Source: Gammaproteobacteria bacterium
GTDB lineage: Bacteria; Pseudomonadota; Gammaproteobacteria; Steroidobacterales; Steroidobacteraceae
DNA: 40,661 bases
Reading direction: 5' to 3'
Assembly (NCBI GenBank): GCA_020851435.1
Contig: JADZCS010000282.1
Location: forward strand, 1-40,661
Part shown: one piece after another, positions 17,401-27,692 of the stretch
Layout: every line of letters starts with the position of its first letter
How positions within the stretch are numbered: position 1 is the stretch's first letter
Position numbers and translations under genes: made by a program
Notes under the pieces: generated by a model
What the model was told of the DNA's origin: nothing
The model's database searches: none
The model's input: the letters and a program-made list of their open reading frames with translations, nothing else

Positions 17401-20400
17401 ATCTGCCGCAGCGTCACGCCGCTGTGCGTGCAGGCGACATCGAACACGCGGTTCGCGAAGTTGCGGTCGTGATACTTCTTGACCAGCGCGATGGCCGCGG
17501 CCCTCTCCTCCGTCGCGCCGGAAACGAAGTCGACCGTGACCGACTGCTCGGCCTCGAGCGTGACCTGGCAACGGATGGCGACGATCGGGTCGAGCACCGA
17601 TCCGGCCGTGCCGGACAATGCGCCACGGGTGTCGAGCGCGGCGGGCGCGGCGGGCGTCCCGCCGCGACCGATGAAGCGCATGCGGTCGGTCTCGAAGGAC
17701 ACGCTGTCGATGACGGTACCGTTGGTGGCCAGCATGTGGAACATCCACGGCGTCGGTTCGCCGCGGGAGCGCGGCCTGCGCGAGCAGAGGATGGCGCGCG
17801 AGTCGTCGAGTATCTCGGTCTGCACGAACAGGTTGCCGAAGGAAGGCTGCATCGCGTCGGCCGCGGGCACCGCCAGCACGACTTCCGCGTAGCTCGTGAT
17901 CTCCATCGTGCGACGCCGGTACGAGTGGTTGGTGATCCGGATGCGGCGCAGCTCAATGTCGTCTTCGGGCGATACCACGAGCTCGGTGTAGGTCTCCACG
18001 TCCTGGTCGCGCCGACGGAATTCGGCGCGCCCCTCGGAGAAAACCGCTTCGTAGCTGTCGGCCGCCCTGAGTGTCGGCTGGTGGCCCGCCGACCAGAATT
18101 CACCGCTGACGGCGTCGCGCAGGTAGATGAAGGTGCCCCAGTTGTCGCGCGTTGCATCCTCGCGCCAGCGCGTGACGGCGAGGTCCTTCCAGCGGCTGTA
18201 GCCGCCACCCGCATTGGTGACCATGACCTTGTAGCGGCCGTTCGACAGCAGGTTTACCTCCGGTGCCGGCGTGTTGGCGCGGATCGGCGGCTGCATTGCC
18301 GAACCGGCAAGGTCGACCGGAGTGCTGGCCTCGGCCTGCTCGGATACGCGACTGCGCGGCGCGACAGTCCTGGGGACCCTTTCCTGCAGCAGCAGCAGCG
18401 TCGACTGGAGCAGCGGGTCCGCTGCGAATCGTTGCTGCATCGGCCAGTCCAGCAGCAGGTTGCCGATCGACAGCAGCACCATGCCCTGGTGATGCGCCAT
18501 GAATGAGCGAACGATCTCGGCGGACTGTCCCCTCGCCAGGCGCGACGACGTGTAGTCGATCGCCTCGTACAGTCCGTAGCGGCCTTCGAGTCCGTCGGCC
18601 GCGAGCAGCTGCAGGTTCGCGCAGGCCGCCTCGGGATCCACCATCAGGGCGAGCGCCGAGGCATAGGGCGCGACAACCGAATCGTCCGCCAGCCCGCGCT
18701 TGAGCCCGAGCCCGGGCACGCCGAAGGCGTGGTACTGGTAGTTCAGGCCGGCATCGATGGAGTTGTAGCCCGATTCGGACACGCCCCACGGCAGGCCGCG
18801 CTGTCGACCGTAGGCGATCTGCCGTGCCACGGCGGCACGGCAGGCCTGGTCGAGCAGCGTGCCGGCGTAGCTCGGCATCACCAGCAAGGGCATCAGGTAC
18901 TCGAACATCGACCCGCTCCACGACATCAGCACGGGCTTGCCGCCGGCGGTGGTCAGGCGCCTGCCCAGCGCGAACCAGCTTTCCTGGGGCAACTTGCCCT
19001 GGGCGACGACCACGAAGCTGCACAGGCGGGCCTCCGAGGCGAGCAGGTCGTAGAGGCTGGTGTCGCGGCGGAATTCATCGACGTTGTAGCCGATGGCCAG
19101 CAGGTGCTGGGCACGGTCGTACAGGAACTCGTATTCCATCGCCGCAAACCCAGCGGCCTGCGTGGCAAGCGCCTCGGCCGTGGAGATCATTCCCGCCGCG
19201 CAGGCGTGGCCCGCGGCCAACTGCTCATCGAGCATCGACAGCCACTCCCGCTCCGCGGATGTGGCCGCCGCTGGCATGCGGGCCGCAATCGCTTCGCGAA
19301 GCGCCGCTGCGGCGTCGAGCAGTTCGCGCAGCGTTGGAATGCGGTCAGCTTCGTTCGCGCCCGCGACGCCCAGCACGGTGCACGGGATATCCGGCAGGCC
19401 GCCCAGCCCCGCCGGCCCTGGGGCAGCCTCGAGCCATGGCGCCAGTCGAAGCAGTTCATCGAGGTCAGCGCCGCACTGTCTCAGCACGGCCTGGCGTGGA
19501 TCGGCCGCGTCGGTATCGACGGGCGCACCCCCCGTTCCAGGCGCGGCCTGTGCCGCTGCCGCCAGGGAACGCAGTGCCTGCCAGGCTTCGCGCAGCGACG
19601 ATGGCTGACGAAGTCCGGCGTCATGGATCATCGGCCGCAGTGCGTCCACCGACGCCGTGCTGGCGGCCCGCGCGGAAGACAGCGGCAGTTCGAGCGCGTC
19701 GAGCAGGCCGTCGAACAGCCGCGGGCTGACGGCCGCCTGTCCGGGGAGCGCCAGCAGCGCCGCGCGCAGCGTCAGCAGGTGACCGGCGAGGTTGCCGCTG
19801 TCCACCGACGAGATGTATCGCGGTGCCAGCGGCTGCAGCGTCCGCGTGTCATACCAGTTGAAGAAGTGGCCGTGGTGCCGCTGGAGCCTCGCTAGTGTTC
19901 CGAAGGTATCCCGCGTGCGATCGAGCAGCTGCCCCCTGGTGATGTACGCGAAGTCGCAGGCCGACAGGTTGGCCAGCAGGGCCAGGCCGATGTTGGTCGG
20001 CGAGGTACGGTGCGCGATGACCGGCCCCGGGTCTTCCTGGAAGTTGTCGGGTGGAAGCCAGTTTTCCTCGGCCGTGACGAAGCGGTCGAAGAAGGCCCAG
20101 GTCCTGATGGCCGTGCGTCGCAGGAAGCGGATCTGGTCGGCAGTGAGCCTGGGCTCGGGCCTTGCCAGCGGCCGGCTCAGCAGCCACGCCAGCGCCGGCG
20201 CGGCCAGCCACAGCGCCAGCACGGGTGCGGCGACCGGCAGTGCATCGGGGCGAAGCAGGGTAAGGGCCGTTGCCGTGGCAGCGACCGTGAACGGCGCGAC
20301 CCACATCCATCGGTACGATGCCGACAGCGCGGCTCCGCCGCCGCGCTCGCGCGCGTTGCCACTGGAGGCCTGCCACTCCAGCAATCGACGATGCGAGAAC

Positions 20401-23186
20401 AGCATGCGCCAGCAGGCGCGCAGGATCGCGTTCAGGCTGGTCGCAGCCTCGTGCGGGAGACACGCTATCCGGAATCCGGACAGCGCAAGGCCTTGTCCGG
20501 CCGAATTCGCCGTAGCCGACAGGTGCTGGCCCAGCAGCGCTTCGCGGGACCTGTCCATCAACTCCACGATCAAGGCCAGGACCGGCGGGAGCAGCACGAA
20601 TCCGAGCAGCATCAGCGTCCAGGCAGCTGCCCTCGGCACCAACAGCCAGCCGAACAGCCACAGCGTGACCAGCGCGGCGGGGACGAGGCTGCGGCGCAGG
20701 TTGTCGAATATCTTCCAGCGGGAAAGCGCCGACAGCGGATTGGGCAGCGACTGGCCGCCAGGCCCCGGGACCCGCGGCAACAGCCAGCGCGCGATCTGCC
20801 AGTCGCCGCGAATCCAGCGCTCCTGGCGGCTGACATCCGCGCTGTAACGCGCCGGGCACTCCTCATAGAGCGGCACGTCGCTGAGCAGGCCGGAGCGGGC
20901 GTAACAACCTTCCAGGAGGTCGTGGCTCAGGATGCGGTTGTCGGGGAAGCGCGATCCCAGCGCGCGCTCGAAAGCGGCTACGTCATAGATGCCCTTGCCG
21001 ATGAACGAACCCTCGCCGAAGACGTCCTGGTAGACGTCGGAGACCGAGCGCGTATAGGGGTCGATCCCGGGATCCTGCCCGCACAGCTGCGCGTACCACG
21101 AGCGATCGGCGCCAGACAGCGTCGCGGCCATCCGCGGCTGCAGGATTCCGTAGCCCGCCGTGACCCGCCCGCGGACCTCGTCATGCTGCGCGTGGTTCAG
21201 CGGATGGGCCATCACGCCGACGAACTGGCGGGCGGCGTCGCGCGGCAACAGCGTGTCGGTATCGAGCGTGATCACGTACCTGACATCGGCGAAGAATTCG
21301 ACGTCACCGGCGACCGACGAAAACGCGCTCCAGTCCCCGCTCAGCAGCGCGGCGTTCAGGTCGGCGAGCTTGCCGCGCTTGCGCTCATGGCCAATCCAGC
21401 TTCGATCCGCTGCATTCCAGCGCCGGGGCCGGTGCAGCAGGAAGAACGGACCGTTACCGGCGTCGGCGTACTTCTGGTTCAAGGCCTCGATTCCGTCGCG
21501 CGCCCTGTAAAGCAGCGGCCCGTCGCCAGCGAGTACTTCGGTCGGCGCGTCACAGAAGTCCGTGAGCAGGCAGAAGCCGAGTTGCCTGTCGCGGTTGCCA
21601 AGGAACCGGACTTCCAGGGCCTCGACGAGTTCGTCGATACTGTCGGGGCTCGTCAGCAGCGTCGGGACCACCACCAGGGTGCGCATGTCGGCAGGCAGCC
21701 CCGACGCAAAGTCCATGCGCGGCAGGGCCTTCGGCGTGACCAGCAGCGTGGTGAGCCAGTTCGTCAGCGCCGACGCGAACTGGCTGGCCGCGAGTGCCGC
21801 CAGCGCGCCGAGCGGCAGCAGCAGCCAGCCGCGGATGCCGCCCTCGGTCGCGATCTGCAGCAGCCCGGTCGCGGCCAGCGCGGTGATCACCGCGATCGTG
21901 CCGACCAGAAGGGTCAGCGGGAAGCGCGTAGCCAGGCGGACGACCCGCTGGGCGACGGACACGCGTGCGAGGACGGCGTGCTCGAGCTCGAGGCGGCCGC
22001 GGTCCACCAGGTAGTAGCCGACGTGCGCCGCGCGTTCGTCGCCATCGCTGATATGTCGCCGCGACAGCGCGATCGCCGCAAGGGCGACCTCGGTTTCCGA
22101 GAGTCCACACCGTCGCGCAAACCGCGCGACCGCATGCCGGTACTGGTCGCGCGTGGCGAAGTCCATGCCGTGGTAGACGTCGACTGGATCAGTGCGCAGC
22201 ACCTGCTCGACCGAGCTCATGCGTTCGACGAACACGCGCCAGTCGAGCGCGCCCAGCGAGCGCAGTCCGCCGATGCTGTTGCTGATCGACACCTGGTCGG
22301 CCGCCTGCTGCGTGTTCTCCGACAGGACCATCTGCTCGATGGTCTGGTTCGACTCGGCGAGGCGCTGCTCGATCCAGGTCAGCGGCAGCGCGAGGGCCGG
22401 CCCGCGTCCCTGCAGGTTGCGCGTCAGCTCCGCGACGAACGGCCCCGCCATCGGCGGCCCGGAGCGCGCCATGTCGGCGATCACCAGGATCAGGCTCTTC
22501 GGGTCGGACTCCGCGGTCTCGTGCATCTCCCTGGCCCAGAGCTGTGCCTCGTCGGCGTGGGCACGCGCCGCGGCGATCCGCAGCCCCACCTGGGCGAGGT
22601 TCTCGATGAGCGCCAGGCGCAGCATGATCGGGATGGCCCAGAGCTCGCCGAGGTTCAGCGGCGTGACTGTCTGGTAGGCGCCGACGAACCGGCCGAGTGT
22701 TTCCGCATCCACGCGGCCGTCGCTGTGCGAGATCGACTCGATCGCGAGGTCGTATACGCGTGGCATGCCGCGCGAGGGACCCTGCGCCAGGCGCGGCAGC
22801 TCGCGGCTGTAGCCACGCGGCAGGTGCTGCCTGGCCGTGCGGATCTGGTCCTCGATGAGGTGCCAGTTGTCGACCAGCCATTCGGCGGCCGGGACCATGC
22901 GCAGTTGCGCCTTGGCCGCTGCCGTCAGCATGCTGCAGGTGTCGGTGAGTATCCTTTCGTTTGCGCCCAGGCGAGTGAGCAGCCGATCGGGTGAGCCGGC
23001 GCCGTCGAGGACGTGCCTCGCAGCCAGCCCCTTGCCGTGCTGCTCCATCTGGTCGGAGTTGAAAAGCTCCGCGCGCAGTGGCGCCTGGTATTCGGCTGCA
23101 TCAGGGACGACGTGGCCGCTGCGCAGGACTGGCAGGCGCGCTGCTGCCGCCTGCAGCCGCGTCCAGAGTTCCGTCCCGCTGATCAT
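14376..23186 (-). CDS. ndvB: Cyclic beta-1,2-glucan synthase (NdvB/ChvB/Cgs type), about 2936 aa
   Basis: This giant inner-membrane enzyme makes cyclic beta-1,2-glucan from UDP-glucose. In order (numbering for a frame starting at 23219) it has an N-terminal soluble region; hydrophobic segments around 430-490; a GT84 glycosyltransferase domain (about 510-830) with DTDT at 653-656 and [10 protein letters not shown] near 800; more membrane segments (845-890 and 970-1025); a glycoamylase-like domain (about 1050-1560); and a GH94 phosphorylase region to the end with [10 protein letters not shown] near 2600 carrying the catalytic Asp. This matches the full length and order of known NdvB proteins, so all parts appear intact. 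I prefer the ATG at 23186, preceded by GGCGGA; ATG 23207 and TTG 23219 are alternatives. Periplasmic glucans act in osmotic adaptation and host interaction. A sensor kinase gene lies directly upstream. Confidence 0.94.
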   Translation of the reverse strand: MISGTELWTRLQAAAARLPVLRSGHVVPDAAEYQAPLRAELFNSDQMEQHGKGLAARHVLDGAGSPDRLLTRLGANERILTDTCSMLTAAAKAQLRMVPAAEWLVDNWHLIEDQIRTARQHLPRGYSRELPRLAQGPSRGMPRVYDLAIESISHSDGRVDAETLGRFVGAYQTVTPLNLGELWAIPIMLRLALIENLAQVGLRIAAARAHADEAQLWAREMHETAESDPKSLILVIADMARSGPPMAGPFVAELTRNLQGRGPALALPLTWIEQRLAESNQTIEQMVLSENTQQAADQVSISNSIGGLRSLGALDWRVFVERMSSVEQVLRTDPVDVYHGMDFATRDQYRHAVARFARRCGLSETEVALAAIALSRRHISDGDERAAHVGYYLVDRGRLELEHAVLARVSVAQRVVRLATRFPLTLLVGTIAVITALAATGLLQIATEGGIRGWLLLPLGALAALAASQFASALTNWLTTLLVTPKALPRMDFASGLPADMRTLVVVPTLLTSPDSIDELVEALEVRFLGNRDRQLGFCLLTDFCDAPTEVLAGDGPLLYRARDGIEALNQKYADAGNGPFFLLHRPRRWNAADRSWIGHERKRGKLADLNAALLSGDWSAFSSVAGDVEFFADVRYVITLDTDTLLPRDAARQFVGVMAHPLNHAQHDEVRGRVTAGYGILQPRMAATLSGADRSWYAQLCGQDPGIDPYTRSVSDVYQDVFGEGSFIGKGIYDVAAFERALGSRFPDNRILSHDLLEGCYARSGLLSDVPLYEECPARYSADVSRQERWIRGDWQIARWLLPRVPGPGGQSLPNPLSALSRWKIFDNLRRSLVPAALVTLWLFGWLLVPRAAAWTLMLLGFVLLPPVLALIVELMDRSREALLGQHLSATANSAGQGLALSGFRIACLPHEAATSLNAILRACWRMLFSHRRLLEWQASSGNARERGGGAALSASYRWMWVAPFTVAATATALTLLRPDALPVAAPVLALWLAAPALAWLLSRPLARPEPRLTADQIRFLRRTAIRTWAFFDRFVTAEENWLPPDNFQEDPGPVIAHRTSPTNIGLALLANLSACDFAYITRGQLLDRTRDTFGTLARLQRHHGHFFNWYDTRTLQPLAPRYISSVDSGNLAGHLLTLRAALLALPGQAAVSPRLFDGLLDALELPLSSARAASTASVDALRPMIHDAGLRQPSSLREAWQALRSLAAAAQAAPGTGGAPVDTDAADPRQAVLRQCGADLDELLRLAPWLEAAPGPAGLGGLPDIPCTVLGVAGANEADRIPTLRELLDAAAALREAIAARMPAAATSAEREWLSMLDEQLAAGHACAAGMISTAEALATQAAGFAAMEYEFLYDRAQHLLAIGYNVDEFRRDTSLYDLLASEARLCSFVVVAQGKLPQESWFALGRRLTTAGGKPVLMSWSGSMFEYLMPLLVMPSYAGTLLDQACRAAVARQIAYGRQRGLPWGVSESGYNSIDAGLNYQYHAFGVPGLGLKRGLADDSVVAPYASALALMVDPEAACANLQLLAADGLEGRYGLYEAIDYTSSRLARGQSAEIVRSFMAHHQGMVLLSIGNLLLDWPMQQRFAADPLLQSTLLLLQERVPRTVAPRSRVSEQAEASTPVDLAGSAMQPPIRANTPAPEVNLLSNGRYKVMVTNAGGGYSRWKDLAVTRWREDATRDNWGTFIYLRDAVSGEFWSAGHQPTLRAADSYEAVFSEGRAEFRRRDQDVETYTELVVSPEDDIELRRIRITNHSYRRRTMEITSYAEVVLAVPAADAMQPSFGNLFVQTEILDDSRAILCSRRPRSRGEPTPWMFHMLATNGTVIDSVSFETDRMRFIGRGGTPAAPAALDTRGALSGTAGSVLDPIVAIRCQVTLEAEQSVTVDFVSGATEERAAAIALVKKYHDRNFANRVFDVACTHSGVTLRQINASEHDAQLYRRLAGSVIYANAALRADPAVLRRNRRGQSGLWGYAISGDLPIVLLKISDSAHIDLARQLIRCHAYWRLKGLVVDLVIWNEDHAGYRQHLQDQIVGLIATGSEAYVIDRPGGIFVRRGEQISAEDRLLLQAVARAVISDDRGSLLEQIGLRNLPANRVPKLVPSRTHRGEPAAAADGPRQGLVLGNDLGGFSADGSEYVITTTKDRLTPVPWVNVLANPDFGTVVSESGPCYTWTENAHEFRLTPWRDDAVGTGSGEAFYLRDEESGHYWSPTPLPSRGAMPYVTRHGFGYSVFEHTTGGIRSELWVYVDLEDSVKFSVLKLRNGSGRTRRLSATGYVEWVLGDLRPKAAMHVVTEMDSSSGALFARNDYNTEFSGRTAFFDVDDRSRSVTGDRNEFLGRNGTLANPDAMSRARLSGRLGAALDPCGAIQVPFELADGEEREIIFRLGVGRDPDKANELARRLRTPGSARAALAAVRKYWKHTLGAIQVTTPDPSLDVLANGWLVYQTLACRLWARSGFQQSGGAFGFRDQLQDVMALVHAEPRLVREHLLRCAERQFPEGDVQHWWHPPAGRGVRTRCSDDYLWLPAAVCRYVEVTGDAGVLDESLHFLEARALGASEESYFDLPRRTTVVASLYEHCARAIEHGLCFGEHGLPLMGSGDWNDGMNLVGIHGRGESVWLGFFLYRVLIDFAAVARLRLDEVFAARCTTTAAQLQASLERHGWDGSWYRRAYFDDGTPLGSSVNLECSIDSIAQSWSVLSGAGATDRTRTAMDALDQRLVRRDRGLVQLLDPPFDHAAMDPGYIKGYVPGVRENGGQYTHAAIWAAMAFAALDDRQRAWELLSLVNPVHHGNSADAVATYKVEPYVVAADVYAIAPHTGRGGWTWYTGSAGWFYRLVIESLLGLTRRGAVLQVAPCLPPDWTTCTLSYRFGETQYRIVVTQGHGVGSSPGRMVTLDGIEQADGCIPLVDDHREHAVSVDIRQSASAPLPGLQRGDEVG

Positions 23187-23305
23187 GGTGTCCGCCCGTG
23201 CAAGCATCAGGCGAATCAACCCGCAGCGGATGTGGGCCTTCGATCGCCGCTCAGCAACTCTCTTGTAGGCTTCGGCGCGGCCAGGGTCTGTGCGTCAGCG
23301 TACGG

Positions 23306-25252
23306 TCACGCGCCGGCGGTCGGGGGAAGCGGCAAGGTGACGCGAACTTCGGTGCCACGCGTCGCGGCGCCCGCCGCCGATTCTCCGTCGGGCGGCGACA
23401 GCCACTCGATGCCGGCCCCGAGCCGTTCCGCCCGGGCGCGCATGTTGGCCATGCCCTTGCCCGTGCTGCCGGAGCCCGGCGACGGCATGCCGCGGCCGTC
23501 GTCGGTGATCGACAGCACCACCGCATCGCGCGCCGGCGACAAGGCCGTGCGGAACACCAGCCGCGACGCCTGGGCGTGACGCAGCGCGTTGTTGATCGCT
23601 TCCTGGGCGATGCGCGTGAGTTCGCGGCCGCCGGGTCCGCGCAGCGCGGGCAACGGTGGCGTATCCGTCACCGACCACTCGATGGCGAGTCCGGCCGCGG
23701 CGACGCGACTGCCGAGCCGGTAACGCAGGTCCGCCAGCAGCTGCGACAGGTCGCCGTCGCCGGCCGACAGTGCGTCGACCGTCAGGCGCATCTCCTCGAT
23801 GCACCCGTCGAGCGCCTCGACCAGCCCCGGCCGGTCGAGCTCGCCGCGCTCCGCGCGCATCTTCGTCAGCAGCAGCTGCGACCCCAGCCCGTCATGCATC
23901 TCCTGCATCAGGCGCTGCCGTTCCTCGGCCGTGGAGCGCAGGTGCTCGCTCTCGGACAGGGCGGCGAAGTTGGACTCGAGCTGCTCCGTGCGCTCCGCGA
24001 GTCGCCGCGCGAGTTCGTGCTGGGCGTTGCGCTGGGCTTCCAGCGAGGCGACGAAGCGGCGCTGCACCAGCACGGCCGTCACGACTGCGATCGCCGCGTA
24101 ACCGAGCACGTTGACGTCGACGACCGGAATCACGTCGCTCCAGACCAGCGCGAAGGCGCTCACGTAGACCCACAGCCAGAGCGCGAGGCCGACCGCGACG
24201 CCTGGCCACAGCAGGCCCCAGTCGACGCGCCGGATCGCCTCGGCGGCGAGCACGCCGGCCGCGATCACGAGCAGCAGGAAGCGGCTGCCGAGCGCCCACC
24301 AGGGCCAGGGATGCCGGAAGTCGGTCCAGGACCAGGCTTCGAACGCCGCGACCCCGTCGATCACGATGCCGACCGCCATCAGCGTCACGATGGCCATGAC
24401 GAGCCGCTGCTGCGAGCGTCGCAGCAGCCGCAGCACCAGCAACAGCAGCAGGCCCTTGACGAGGATGTCGGCGACGTCGAGCAGCAGTCGCCACCACGGG
24501 TCCGGGAAAGGCGGATCCGAGAGCAGGTGCGGCGACAGCAGCACGCCCATCAGCAGGCACATCAGGCCTGCCAGCCCGTAGAGCCACTCCTGCCGCAAGG
24601 CCAGCCAGACCAGCAGCAGGAACAGGCCGAGCGCGGTGGCGCCCAGCGCGGTCGACGAGCGCACGGTGCGCCAGAGTTCGCGGGCCTGCCAGAGATCCTG
24701 GACGCCGGCCGTCGGTCCCAGCGTCACCGCGGACAGGTAGGCACCCTCCGGTCCCGGCTGGCCGACCCGGATCTGCAGCTGGTGCAAGCCGTCCCCGAGC
24801 AGCGCCGGAGGGATGCTCGCGCGCAGCGGGCGGCTGCCGAACTGGAAGCGGTGCGCCGCTTCGCCCGGTACCTGCGTCGGCACTGACTGCACCAGAAGCC
24901 TGCCGTCGAGGTACACGTGCACGGTGGGGCGGTAGCTGAAGCTCAGCAGGTACTGGCTGTCGAGCTGCCCGGGAGCGCGGAAGTCGAGCATGTACCAGGC
25001 CGGGCCGGGCTTGAAGCTGCGGTCGCGCAGTTGCTCTGCGTGCAGGTGGACCCGCCGGGCGCCGGCCCTTGCCGGCGGCAGCGAGGCGCCCGAAAGAAGG
25101 TAGTCCGCCGACTCCAGCACCTGCACGCCGGGCCCGGGGCGGCCGCTGAAGTGCTGGTTCAGCAGGTGGATGAGCGTGGTCAGCAGCAGCGGCAGCAGCA
25201 GCACGGCTGCGGCGAGCGCCAGCCGCCGTCGTCCTGCGGCAGCCTCAGGCAC
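23306..25252 (-). CDS. Membrane sensor histidine kinase (NarL/LuxR-partner type, 7TM-like) without an adjacent response regulator
   Basis: The 648-aa product starts at a GTG (25252) overlapping the MFS gene stop by 8 bp. It has a first membrane helix (about 11-31) and an extracytoplasmic beta-rich domain (35-195). A block of about seven hydrophobic helices follows (200-395), the layout of 7TMR-DISM sensors. A coiled coil (400-440) leads to a HisKA_3-type dimerisation helix with the phospho-acceptor in QEMHDGLGSQL (His about 452), then an HATPase domain with EAINNALRHAQA (N box), DDGRGM (G1) and GKGMANMRARA (G2). Such kinases normally pair with NarL-type regulators, but none is nearby in the window. 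The ndvB gene follows after 119 nt, so co-expression with or control of glucan synthesis is plausible but inferred. Confidence 0.9.
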   Translation of the reverse strand: MPEAAAGRRRLALAAAVLLLPLLLTTLIHLLNQHFSGRPGPGVQVLESADYLLSGASLPPARAGARRVHLHAEQLRDRSFKPGPAWYMLDFRAPGQLDSQYLLSFSYRPTVHVYLDGRLLVQSVPTQVPGEAAHRFQFGSRPLRASIPPALLGDGLHQLQIRVGQPGPEGAYLSAVTLGPTAGVQDLWQARELWRTVRSSTALGATALGLFLLLVWLALRQEWLYGLAGLMCLLMGVLLSPHLLSDPPFPDPWWRLLLDVADILVKGLLLLLVLRLLRRSQQRLVMAIVTLMAVGIVIDGVAAFEAWSWTDFRHPWPWWALGSRFLLLVIAAGVLAAEAIRRVDWGLLWPGVAVGLALWLWVYVSAFALVWSDVIPVVDVNVLGYAAIAVVTAVLVQRRFVASLEAQRNAQHELARRLAERTEQLESNFAALSESEHLRSTAEERQRLMQEMHDGLGSQLLLTKMRAERGELDRPGLVEALDGCIEEMRLTVDALSAGDGDLSQLLADLRYRLGSRVAAAGLAIEWSVTDTPPLPALRGPGGRELTRIAQEAINNALRHAQASRLVFRTALSPARDAVVLSITDDGRGMPSPGSGSTGKGMANMRARAERLGAGIEWLSPPDGESAAGAATRGTEVRVTLPLPPTAGA

Positions 25253-26483
25253 GCGGATTCTCGAAGTGGTGCATGCGCCGCAGTTCCGGGAACCAGCGCG
25301 CCCACAAGCCGGCGACCACGATGCTGGCGACGCCGCCGACGATCACGGCCGGCCGCACGCCCCACCAGGATGCCGTGAGTCCCGACTCGAACTCGCCCAG
25401 TTCGTTGGAGGCGCCGATGAACACGGCATTGACCGCGCTTACCCGGCCGCGGATCTCGTCCGGCGTCTCGAGCTGCACCAGCATGTGCCGGATGTAGACG
25501 CTGACCATGTCGGCGGCACCGAGCACCGCGAGTGCCGCGAGCGACAACCAGAAACTCGTCGACAGCCCGAAGATCGCTGTGGCCAGGCCGAAGACGGCCA
25601 CTCCGCCGAACATCGCGGCGCCGACGTGGCGGCTGATCGGGCGCCAGGCGAGCCAGGCCGCGATCACCGCCGCGCCCACGCCGGGCGCGGCGCGCAGGAT
25701 GCCGAGGCCGTCGGGACCGACGTGCAGCACGTCGCTGGCGATCGCAGGCAGCAGCGCGGTGGCGCCGCCGAACAGCACGGCGAACAGGTCGAGCGAGATC
25801 GCGCCCAGGATCATGCGCCGCCGGAACACGAAGCGAAGGCCCTCGAGCAAGGTGTGCCAGGAGGCCGGTTCCGTGGGCGCGGGCATGACGGGCGTCCTGA
25901 CGCCGGTCATCAGGATGATGGCGACCGCGAACAGGCTGGCGACCGTGCCGTAGACCACGTCCGGTCCGGCGAGATACAGCAGGCCCCCGAGCGCCGGTCC
26001 GGCGATGGTCGCGACCTGCCAGGCCGAGGAGTTCACCGCCACGGCCCGCCCGAATAACTCCGGCGGGACGATGTTGGGCAGCAGTGCCTGGCTTGCCGGC
26101 ATGTGGAAGGCGCGCGCGACGCCGAACAGCGTCATGGCGCCGAAAACGGGCCACGGCGCGTGGATGTCGGACAGCGTGAACCACAGCAGCAACAGGGCGC
26201 AGACGAGTTCGATCGCGTAGCAGGCGCTGACGATGGCGCGGCGATTGCGCCGGTCCGCGACCTGGCCTGCGGGCAGGACCAGGACCACGAAGGGCAGGAA
26301 CTGGGAGAGGCCGACCAGGCCGAGGTCCAGCGGGTCGCGCGTGAGTTCGTAGACCTGCCAGCCCACCGCGACGGTCAGCATCTGCACGGCGACCGCGGCG
26401 AGGCTTCGTGCGGCCAGGTAGCGCGCGAAGCTGCCGTGCGCCATCAGCGTGGCGAACTCGGCCCGCTGCGTGCTACCCGTCAT
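25245..26483 (-). CDS. MFS transporter, DHA3/EntS-like (MFS_3)
   Basis: The 412-aa protein has about 12 hydrophobic segments and the loop-2/3 signature GQVADRRNRRAIV (about residues 73-85), with a weaker counterpart in the second half. The N-terminal SFARYLAARSLAAVAVQM and FHMPASQALLPNIVP segments are characteristic of the MFS_3 group that includes the enterobactin exporter EntS. It should be an inner-membrane, proton-driven efflux protein for a small organic molecule; the substrate is unknown. It begins 15 nt after asd and overlaps the downstream sensor kinase by 8 nt, so the three are probably one transcript. No strong Shine-Dalgarno is visible before the ATG at 26483. Confidence 0.9.
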   Translation of the reverse strand: MTGSTQRAEFATLMAHGSFARYLAARSLAAVAVQMLTVAVGWQVYELTRDPLDLGLVGLSQFLPFVVLVLPAGQVADRRNRRAIVSACYAIELVCALLLLWFTLSDIHAPWPVFGAMTLFGVARAFHMPASQALLPNIVPPELFGRAVAVNSSAWQVATIAGPALGGLLYLAGPDVVYGTVASLFAVAIILMTGVRTPVMPAPTEPASWHTLLEGLRFVFRRRMILGAISLDLFAVLFGGATALLPAIASDVLHVGPDGLGILRAAPGVGAAVIAAWLAWRPISRHVGAAMFGGVAVFGLATAIFGLSTSFWLSLAALAVLGAADMVSVYIRHMLVQLETPDEIRGRVSAVNAVFIGASNELGEFESGLTASWWGVRPAVIVGGVASIVVAGLWARWFPELRRMHHFENPRA

Positions 26484-26498
26484 GCCGGGCGCCGGGAC

Positions 26499-27611
26499 TC
26501 AGCGCTCGAGCAGGATGCGCAGCATCCGGCGCAGCGGCTCGGCGGCGCCCCACAGCAACTGGTCGCCGACCGTGAACGCGGAAATGTACTCGGGGCCCAT
26601 CGACAGGCGGCGGATGCGGCCGACCGGCACGGACAGCGTGCCCGTCACGGCCGCCGGCGTCAGCGCGGCCAGCGAGGCCTCGCGTTCGTTCGGCACGACC
26701 TTGACCCAGTCGTTGCCGGAGGCGATGAGCGTCTCGACGTCGGCCGTGGGAATCTCGCGGCGAAGCTTGATGGTCAGCGCCTGGCTGTGGCAGCGCATCG
26801 CGCCGACGCGGATGCACAGGCCGTCGATGGGCACGGGCCGTGCCTCGCGCCCGAGGATCTTGTTGCCCTCGGCGCCGCCCTTCCATTCCTCGCGGCTCGT
26901 GCCGTTGCCGAGGTCCTTGTCGATCCAGGGCAGCAGGCTGCCGGCCAGCGCGTGGCCGAAGTGCTGCTTCGGCAGCGCGTCGGAGCGCAGCGTCTCGGTG
27001 ACCTTGCGGTCGATGTCCAGGATGGCGCTCGCGGGATCGGCGAGCAGTCCCGCCACCGCGCCATGCGCCGCGCCCATCTGCGACAGCAGCTCGCGCATGT
27101 TCTGCGCGCCCGCGCCCGACGCAGCCTGGTAGGTCATGGCCGTGCACCACTCGACGAGGTCGTCGCGGAACAGCGCGCCGAGCGCCATGAGCATGAGGCT
27201 CACGGTGCAGTTGCCGCCGATGTAGTCCCGGCGGCCGGCGTCGAGCGCGGCGTCGATGACCGCGCGATTGACCGGGTCCAGGATGATCACGGCGTCGTCC
27301 TTCATGCGCAGCGACGAGGCGGCGTCGATCCAGTAGCCGCGCCAGCCGGCGGCCCGCAGGCGCGGATGCGTGGCGGTGGTGTAGTCGCCACCCTGGCAGG
27401 ACAGCAGGACGTCGCAGGCCGCGAGCGCGGCGAGGTCGCCCGCGTCGGCGACGGGCGCGGTGTCGCGGCCGATGTCGGGGCCGCGGCCCCCTGCCTGGGA
27501 AGTCGAGAAGAACACGGGCTCGACGAGGTCGAAGTCCCGCTCCGCGCACATGCGCTCGACCAGCACCGAACCGACCATGCCGCGCCAACCGATCACGCCT
27601 ACCCGTAGCAT
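26499..27611 (-). CDS. asd: Aspartate-semialdehyde dehydrogenase
   Basis: It converts L-aspartyl-4-phosphate and NADPH to L-aspartate-4-semialdehyde, the branch point to lysine, diaminopimelate, threonine and methionine, in the cytoplasm. The 370-aa product starts at ATG 27611 behind GGGAGA. It has the N-terminal NADP-binding motif GWRGMVGS and the nucleophile Cys135 in [10 protein letters not shown], at the same position as in the E. coli enzyme. The phosphate/substrate segments [11 protein letters not shown] and the acceptor histidine region ([16 protein letters not shown], about residue 270) are present. Length and signatures fit the gammaproteobacterial Asd type rather than the shorter Gram-positive type. 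It follows hutH after 81 nt with its own possible -10 and a hairpin between them, so it need not be co-regulated with histidine breakdown. Confidence 0.96.
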   Translation of the reverse strand: MLRVGVIGWRGMVGSVLVERMCAERDFDLVEPVFFSTSQAGGRGPDIGRDTAPVADAGDLAALAACDVLLSCQGGDYTTATHPRLRAAGWRGYWIDAASSLRMKDDAVIILDPVNRAVIDAALDAGRRDYIGGNCTVSLMLMALGALFRDDLVEWCTAMTYQAASGAGAQNMRELLSQMGAAHGAVAGLLADPASAILDIDRKVTETLRSDALPKQHFGHALAGSLLPWIDKDLGNGTSREEWKGGAEGNKILGREARPVPIDGLCIRVGAMRCHSQALTIKLRREIPTADVETLIASGNDWVKVVPNEREASLAALTPAAVTGTLSVPVGRIRRLSMGPEYISAFTVGDQLLWGAAEPLRRMLRILLER

Positions 27612-27650
27612 CGCCGTCTCCCGCGAATTGTTGCACCGCAAAGGATGGTC

Positions 27651-27656
27651 ACTATA
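27651..27656 (-). promoter_or_regulatory. Candidate -10 box (TATAGT) for asd
   Basis: TATAGT on the minus strand lies 39 nt before the asd ATG, giving a leader of about 32 nt that contains the GGGAGA ribosome site. The -35 region is not convincing. Confidence 0.35.
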
Positions 27657-27662
27657 ACCGCC

Positions 27663-27687
27663 GTCGCCGCGAAATGCGCGGCGCGAC
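27663..27687. other. GC-rich hairpin between hutH and asd
   Basis: CGCCGCG and CGCGGCG form a perfect 7-bp stem around the 5-nt loop AAATG (27665-27683), and the flanking GTCGC/GCGAC offers an alternative outer pairing. It starts a few nt after the hutH stop in the direction of hutH transcription. There is no T-tract, so it may act as an attenuator or an mRNA end-protecting stem, not a classical terminator. Confidence 0.45.
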
Positions 27688-27692
27688 GTGAC

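Noticed and set aside
20010-22994. Plus-strand 994-codon open frame inside ndvB
   Set aside because: It has Arg/Gln/His-rich composition typical of antisense frames in GC-rich DNA, while the minus strand encodes the intact GT84 and transmembrane domains.
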